Source: UBA1413 sp964650525 (lineage in GTDB: Bacteria; Bacteroidota; Bacteroidia; Bacteroidales; Prolixibacteraceae). Taken from it: a DNA stretch of 64,000 bases. The position numbers and the translations under genes are program-made. Shown one piece after another: positions 61,512 through 64,000 of the stretch. The stretch is from contig CAZYUA010000003.1 in the NCBI GenBank assembly GCA_964650525.1, positions 1 to 64,000 on the forward strand, in the 5' to 3' direction. The notes beneath the pieces were generated by a model that was given only the letters and a program-made list of their open reading frames with translations, made no database searches and was not told the origin of the DNA. Positions within the stretch are counted from its first letter, which is position 1; each line of letters starts with the position of its first letter.

Positions 61512-62543
61512 ATGGAGATATTCAGATTTGCCCACCCGGAATATTTGTGGGGACTGTGGCTGATTCCTGTTCTCATCCTTCTTTTCGCCTGGTCACGCTA
61601 CAGGAGAAGGATCGCATTGAGGAAGTTCGCCAACCCCGGAATCCTGGAGCTTCTGATGCCCCATGCTTCCCGTAGCAGGCCGGTTTTCAAGTTCATTTTA
61701 TTGATAATGGCTTTGGCATTTTTTATACTCGGGGCAGCACGCCCCCAGTCGGGATCCAGGCTTCAACAGGTAAAACGCCAGGGGGTGGAAATAATCATCG
61801 CCCTCGACGTATCGAACAGTATGATGGCTGAAGATATCAAACCTAACCGGCTGGAGAGGGCCAAACGCGCTATAGACAGGCTGATCAGCAAACTCAGAGA
61901 TGATAAAATCGGGTTGATCGTGTTTGCAGGGGACGCGTATATTCAGCTTCCCATAACCTCCGATTACAACTCTGCCCAGCTGTTCCTGGCTTCGGTGAAG
62001 CCGGAGATCGTCCCCAAACAGGGCACCGCCATCGGAGCTGCCATTGATCTGGCTGTCCGCTCCTTCAGTCCCGATACAGAAACCTCCAAAGCCATCATTG
62101 TTATCACCGACGGCGAAAACCACGAAGATGATCCTGTCTCCTCAGCTGAAGAGGCCAGGAAAAACAGCATCACCGTCCACACCATCGGGATGGGCCTTCC
62201 CCAGGGGACTCCGATCCCTCTGAACCAGGGAGGACAAGGCGAATACCGCCGCGACAGGGAAGGCACCATTGTCATCACCCGGCTCGACGAAATCACTCTT
62301 GAAAAAGTCAGCGCCGCCGGCGGCGGCATCTACATCCGCGCCAATACCGCTCAGGTCGGACTGGATGACCTTTTCGAAGAAATCAACAAAATGCAGAAGA
62401 CCGAAATGGAGGCCAGAATGTTCTCGGAATACGAAGAACAATTTCCCTACTTTTTTGCTGCCGGACTGATCCTCCTGTTGATCGAATTCCTGGTTATGGA
62501 ACGTAAAAACAAATACCTGAAAAAAATTAAACTTTTCGGATGA
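61512..62543 (+). CDS. batB: Aerotolerance protein BatB
   Basis: A 343-residue paralogue of BatA with the same layout: membrane helices near 13-26 and 60-75, a VWA domain with MIDAS DVSNSM, GTAIGAA and ITDGENH, and a C-terminal helix. It ends overlapping the start of batC (ATGA). Confidence 0.94.
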   Translation: MEIFRFAHPEYLWGLWLIPVLILLFAWSRYRRRIALRKFANPGILELLMPHASRSRPVFKFILLIMALAFFILGAARPQSGSRLQQVKRQGVEIIIALDVSNSMMAEDIKPNRLERAKRAIDRLISKLRDDKIGLIVFAGDAYIQLPITSDYNSAQLFLASVKPEIVPKQGTAIGAAIDLAVRSFSPDTETSKAIIVITDGENHEDDPVSSAEEARKNSITVHTIGMGLPQGTPIPLNQGGQGEYRRDREGTIVITRLDEITLEKVSAAGGGIYIRANTAQVGLDDLFEEINKMQKTEMEARMFSEYEEQFPYFFAAGLILLLIEFLVMERKNKYLKKIKLFG

Positions 62544-63343
62544 TGAACCCAAAGAGGATGACTGACTGCCCTGCCTGCCAATCAGCAAACCAGCCCCAGT
62601 ACCCCGGGAAAGGGCTACCCGGCCCTGCCAACCGGTCGGGGATCACCTGTATGCTGATCGTCGCACTGATGGTTCTGCACACTTCCGTGGCCGGGCAGAA
62701 CGAAAGGAAATTTGTACGGCAGGGTAACCGCCACTATCTGGCAGGCATCAAAGATACAAGCCGGCTGGATACCCTCCGGTTCAGTAAGGCAGAAACGGAA
62801 TACCGCAAAGCTCTTGACAAGAAACCAGGAGATCCAAAATGGTACTACAACCTGAACAATTCCGTTTATAAACAGACCAAATTCGGCGAAGCCTCCAAGG
62901 GATTTGAGGAAGTGGCGGCCCAGCTGACCGATTCCATAGAGAAGGCCGGAGCACTGCACAACCTCGGTAACAGCCTTCTTTTCCAGCAAAAAATTGACGA
63001 AAGCATTGAAACTTATAAAAAAGCACTCCGTAATAATCCGGGAGATATTGAGACAAAATACAACCTTGCTTATGCCCAGAGGCTGAAGCATCAGCAACAG
63101 CAACAGCAACAAAATCAGAATCAGAACCAGCAGCAGAACCAGCAACAGCAAAATCAGCAAAATAAGGACCAGCAGCAACAGCAAAATCAGGACCAGCAAC
63201 AGCAACCGCCTCCTAAAATATCGAGGCAGAATGCGGAACAGTTGTTGCAGGCACTTCAGAATGACGAAAAGAAGATCCAGGAAAAAGTGAAAAAGGCGCA
63301 AGCGGCCGAAGCCAAACCGGCAAGAATAGAGAAAGACTGGTAA
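62540..63343 (+). CDS. batC: TPR protein BatC with Gln-rich tail
   Basis: A 267-residue TPR protein. A signal-like hydrophobic segment is near 38-53, but about 37 polar residues precede it, so the true start may be a later Met; the first Met is kept for its overlap with batB. TPR repeats span about 60-175 (YNLNNSVYKQTKFGEASKGF, LHNLGNSLLFQQKIDESIETYKKAL). A run of Gln and Asn follows at about 178-228, then a charged helix. The run is a CAG/CAA-type repeat. Confidence 0.88.
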   Translation: MMNPKRMTDCPACQSANQPQYPGKGLPGPANRSGITCMLIVALMVLHTSVAGQNERKFVRQGNRHYLAGIKDTSRLDTLRFSKAETEYRKALDKKPGDPKWYYNLNNSVYKQTKFGEASKGFEEVAAQLTDSIEKAGALHNLGNSLLFQQKIDESIETYKKALRNNPGDIETKYNLAYAQRLKHQQQQQQQNQNQNQQQNQQQQNQQNKDQQQQQNQDQQQQPPPKISRQNAEQLLQALQNDEKKIQEKVKKAQAAEAKPARIEKDW

Positions 63344-63373
63344 ACCCATAAAGGCAAGAAAAAAACAAGGGGT

Positions 63374-64000
63374 ATGGTAAAAAAGAGCATTCTGTTTTTA
63401 GGGATTGCAATAGCCTGTTGGAGTGGAATGGCGCAGGAAACCAGACTGGTAATGTCGGCACCCAATGCGGTTAATGCCGGCGACCAGTTCAGGCTTACCT
63501 TTCAGATCAATAAAAAAGGGGAAAACCTGAAATTGCCTGAGTTGAGCAATTTTGACGTACTGATGGGGCCCAGTTACTCCTCCTCCACGAGTATCCAGAT
63601 CATCAACGGCCACACCACCCAGACACACGAATATTCTTACACTTACATTCTCCGGGCCAGGGAAGAGGGAACCTTCACGATCAGGCCCGGATCGGTTGAA
63701 GTGGATGGAACGGTGTATGAATCGAATCCGCTCACAATCCAGGTAGTAAAAGGGCAGGCCGGGGCCCAGCCGGCACCGGGACAGTCGCAGCCTTCACCGG
63801 GACAGCAGGAAGCGGCACAGGGAAACAGCACCGGGATCAGCAGGAGTGATCTGTTTATCCGCCTGGAACTTAGCCGGCACCAGGCTTATAAAGGTCAGCA
63901 AATCCTTGCCGTAGTAAAATTGTATGCCAACCCGAACCTCCCCCTTTCGGGTTTTGAGGAAGTGAACCTGCCTACCTATGAAGGGTTTTATACTCAGGAT
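63374..64000 (+). CDS. batD: Aerotolerance protein BatD, cut by window edge
   Basis: The first 209 codons of an open frame that runs off the window. MVKKSILFLGIAIACWSGMAQ is a signal peptide, then the BatD pattern: VMSAPNAVNAGDQFRLTFQINKKG, LPELSNFDVLMGPSYSSSTSIQIING, YSYTYILRAREEGTFTIRPGSVEVDG, and a Pro/Gln-rich linker before a second beta domain (RSDLFIRLELSRHQAYKGQQI). Oxygen-tolerance family, periplasmic with a later membrane anchor. The gene follows batC by 30 bases. Confidence 0.93.
   Translation, partial: MVKKSILFLGIAIACWSGMAQETRLVMSAPNAVNAGDQFRLTFQINKKGENLKLPELSNFDVLMGPSYSSSTSIQIINGHTTQTHEYSYTYILRAREEGTFTIRPGSVEVDGTVYESNPLTIQVVKGQAGAQPAPGQSQPSPGQQEAAQGNSTGISRSDLFIRLELSRHQAYKGQQILAVVKLYANPNLPLSGFEEVNLPTYEGFYTQD

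Noticed and set aside
62615..63349. 244-residue Leu-rich membrane-like frame opposite batC
   Set aside because: The Leu runs are the antisense of the Gln codons in BatC; not a real membrane protein.

Overview
The window is a chromosomal segment of a Bacteroidota bacterium, most likely in the Bacteroidales/Marinilabiliales neighbourhood. The evidence is: a TonB-dependent receptor with an N-terminal carboxypeptidase-regulatory-like domain, a type IX secretion (type B) C-terminal sorting domain, a complete Bat aerotolerance operon, a second EF-G of the Bacteroidota type, DUF4290, zinc-free forms of S4, S14 and L36, and several promoters of the form TTTG-N18/22-TAnnTTTG with few Shine-Dalgarno sequences. 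Nothing looks like a prophage, insertion sequence, CRISPR array, rRNA or tRNA; the content is largely core chromosome.

Layout. 1-3.6 kb: a YceI-family protein, then a TPP riboswitch in front of a TonB-dependent receptor, which is probably the outer-membrane thiamine importer. 3.6-10.6 kb (minus strand): a histidine operon hisG-hisD-hisC-hisB, a thioredoxin-like gene, hisH and argB. It is preceded by a his attenuator: a leader peptide with 5 His in 18 codons, an antiterminator pairing and an intrinsic terminator just before hisG. hisA, hisF and hisIE are absent from the window. 10.6-18.7 kb: membrane proteins, an ArnT-like glycosyltransferase, a DUF4870-like protein, an EamA transporter, a DUF4369/TlpA lipoprotein, an NrtR-like Nudix regulator and an ECF sigma factor operon. 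18.8-24.5 kb: histidine ammonia-lyase, HisRS, free methionine-R-sulfoxide reductase and a UbiD-type decarboxylase.

24.6-42.2 kb (minus strand): one long, nearly uninterrupted str-S10-spc-alpha ribosomal superoperon (rpsL to rplQ, 32 genes including fusA, secY, infA and rpoA). It has tandem promoters upstream of rpsL and an intrinsic terminator after rplQ. The tuf gene and the map gene often found between secY and infA are absent.

42.2-46 kb (minus): a C39-peptidase ABC exporter with its HlyD-type adaptor, with no recognisable precursor peptide beside it. 46-49.6 kb: a second EF-G that has lost the catalytic switch II His and the switch I signature, and a T9SS-sorted PKD protein, separated by a shared bidirectional terminator. 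49.7-57.3 kb: a UvrD/PcrA helicase, DUF4290, a TlpA-like thioredoxin, grpE-dnaJ, truA, and an Hsp20 gene with a striking palindrome upstream. 57.4-64 kb: the Bat operon (moxR, DUF58, a BatD/DUF4381-like gene, batA, batB, batC, and batD running off the end of the window).

The best candidates for a closer look are the his leader attenuator, the EF-G paralogue that looks unable to hydrolyse GTP, the palindrome upstream of hsp20 with related half-sites upstream of grpE, and the orphan C39 exporter. I saw no wholly unknown multi-gene system.
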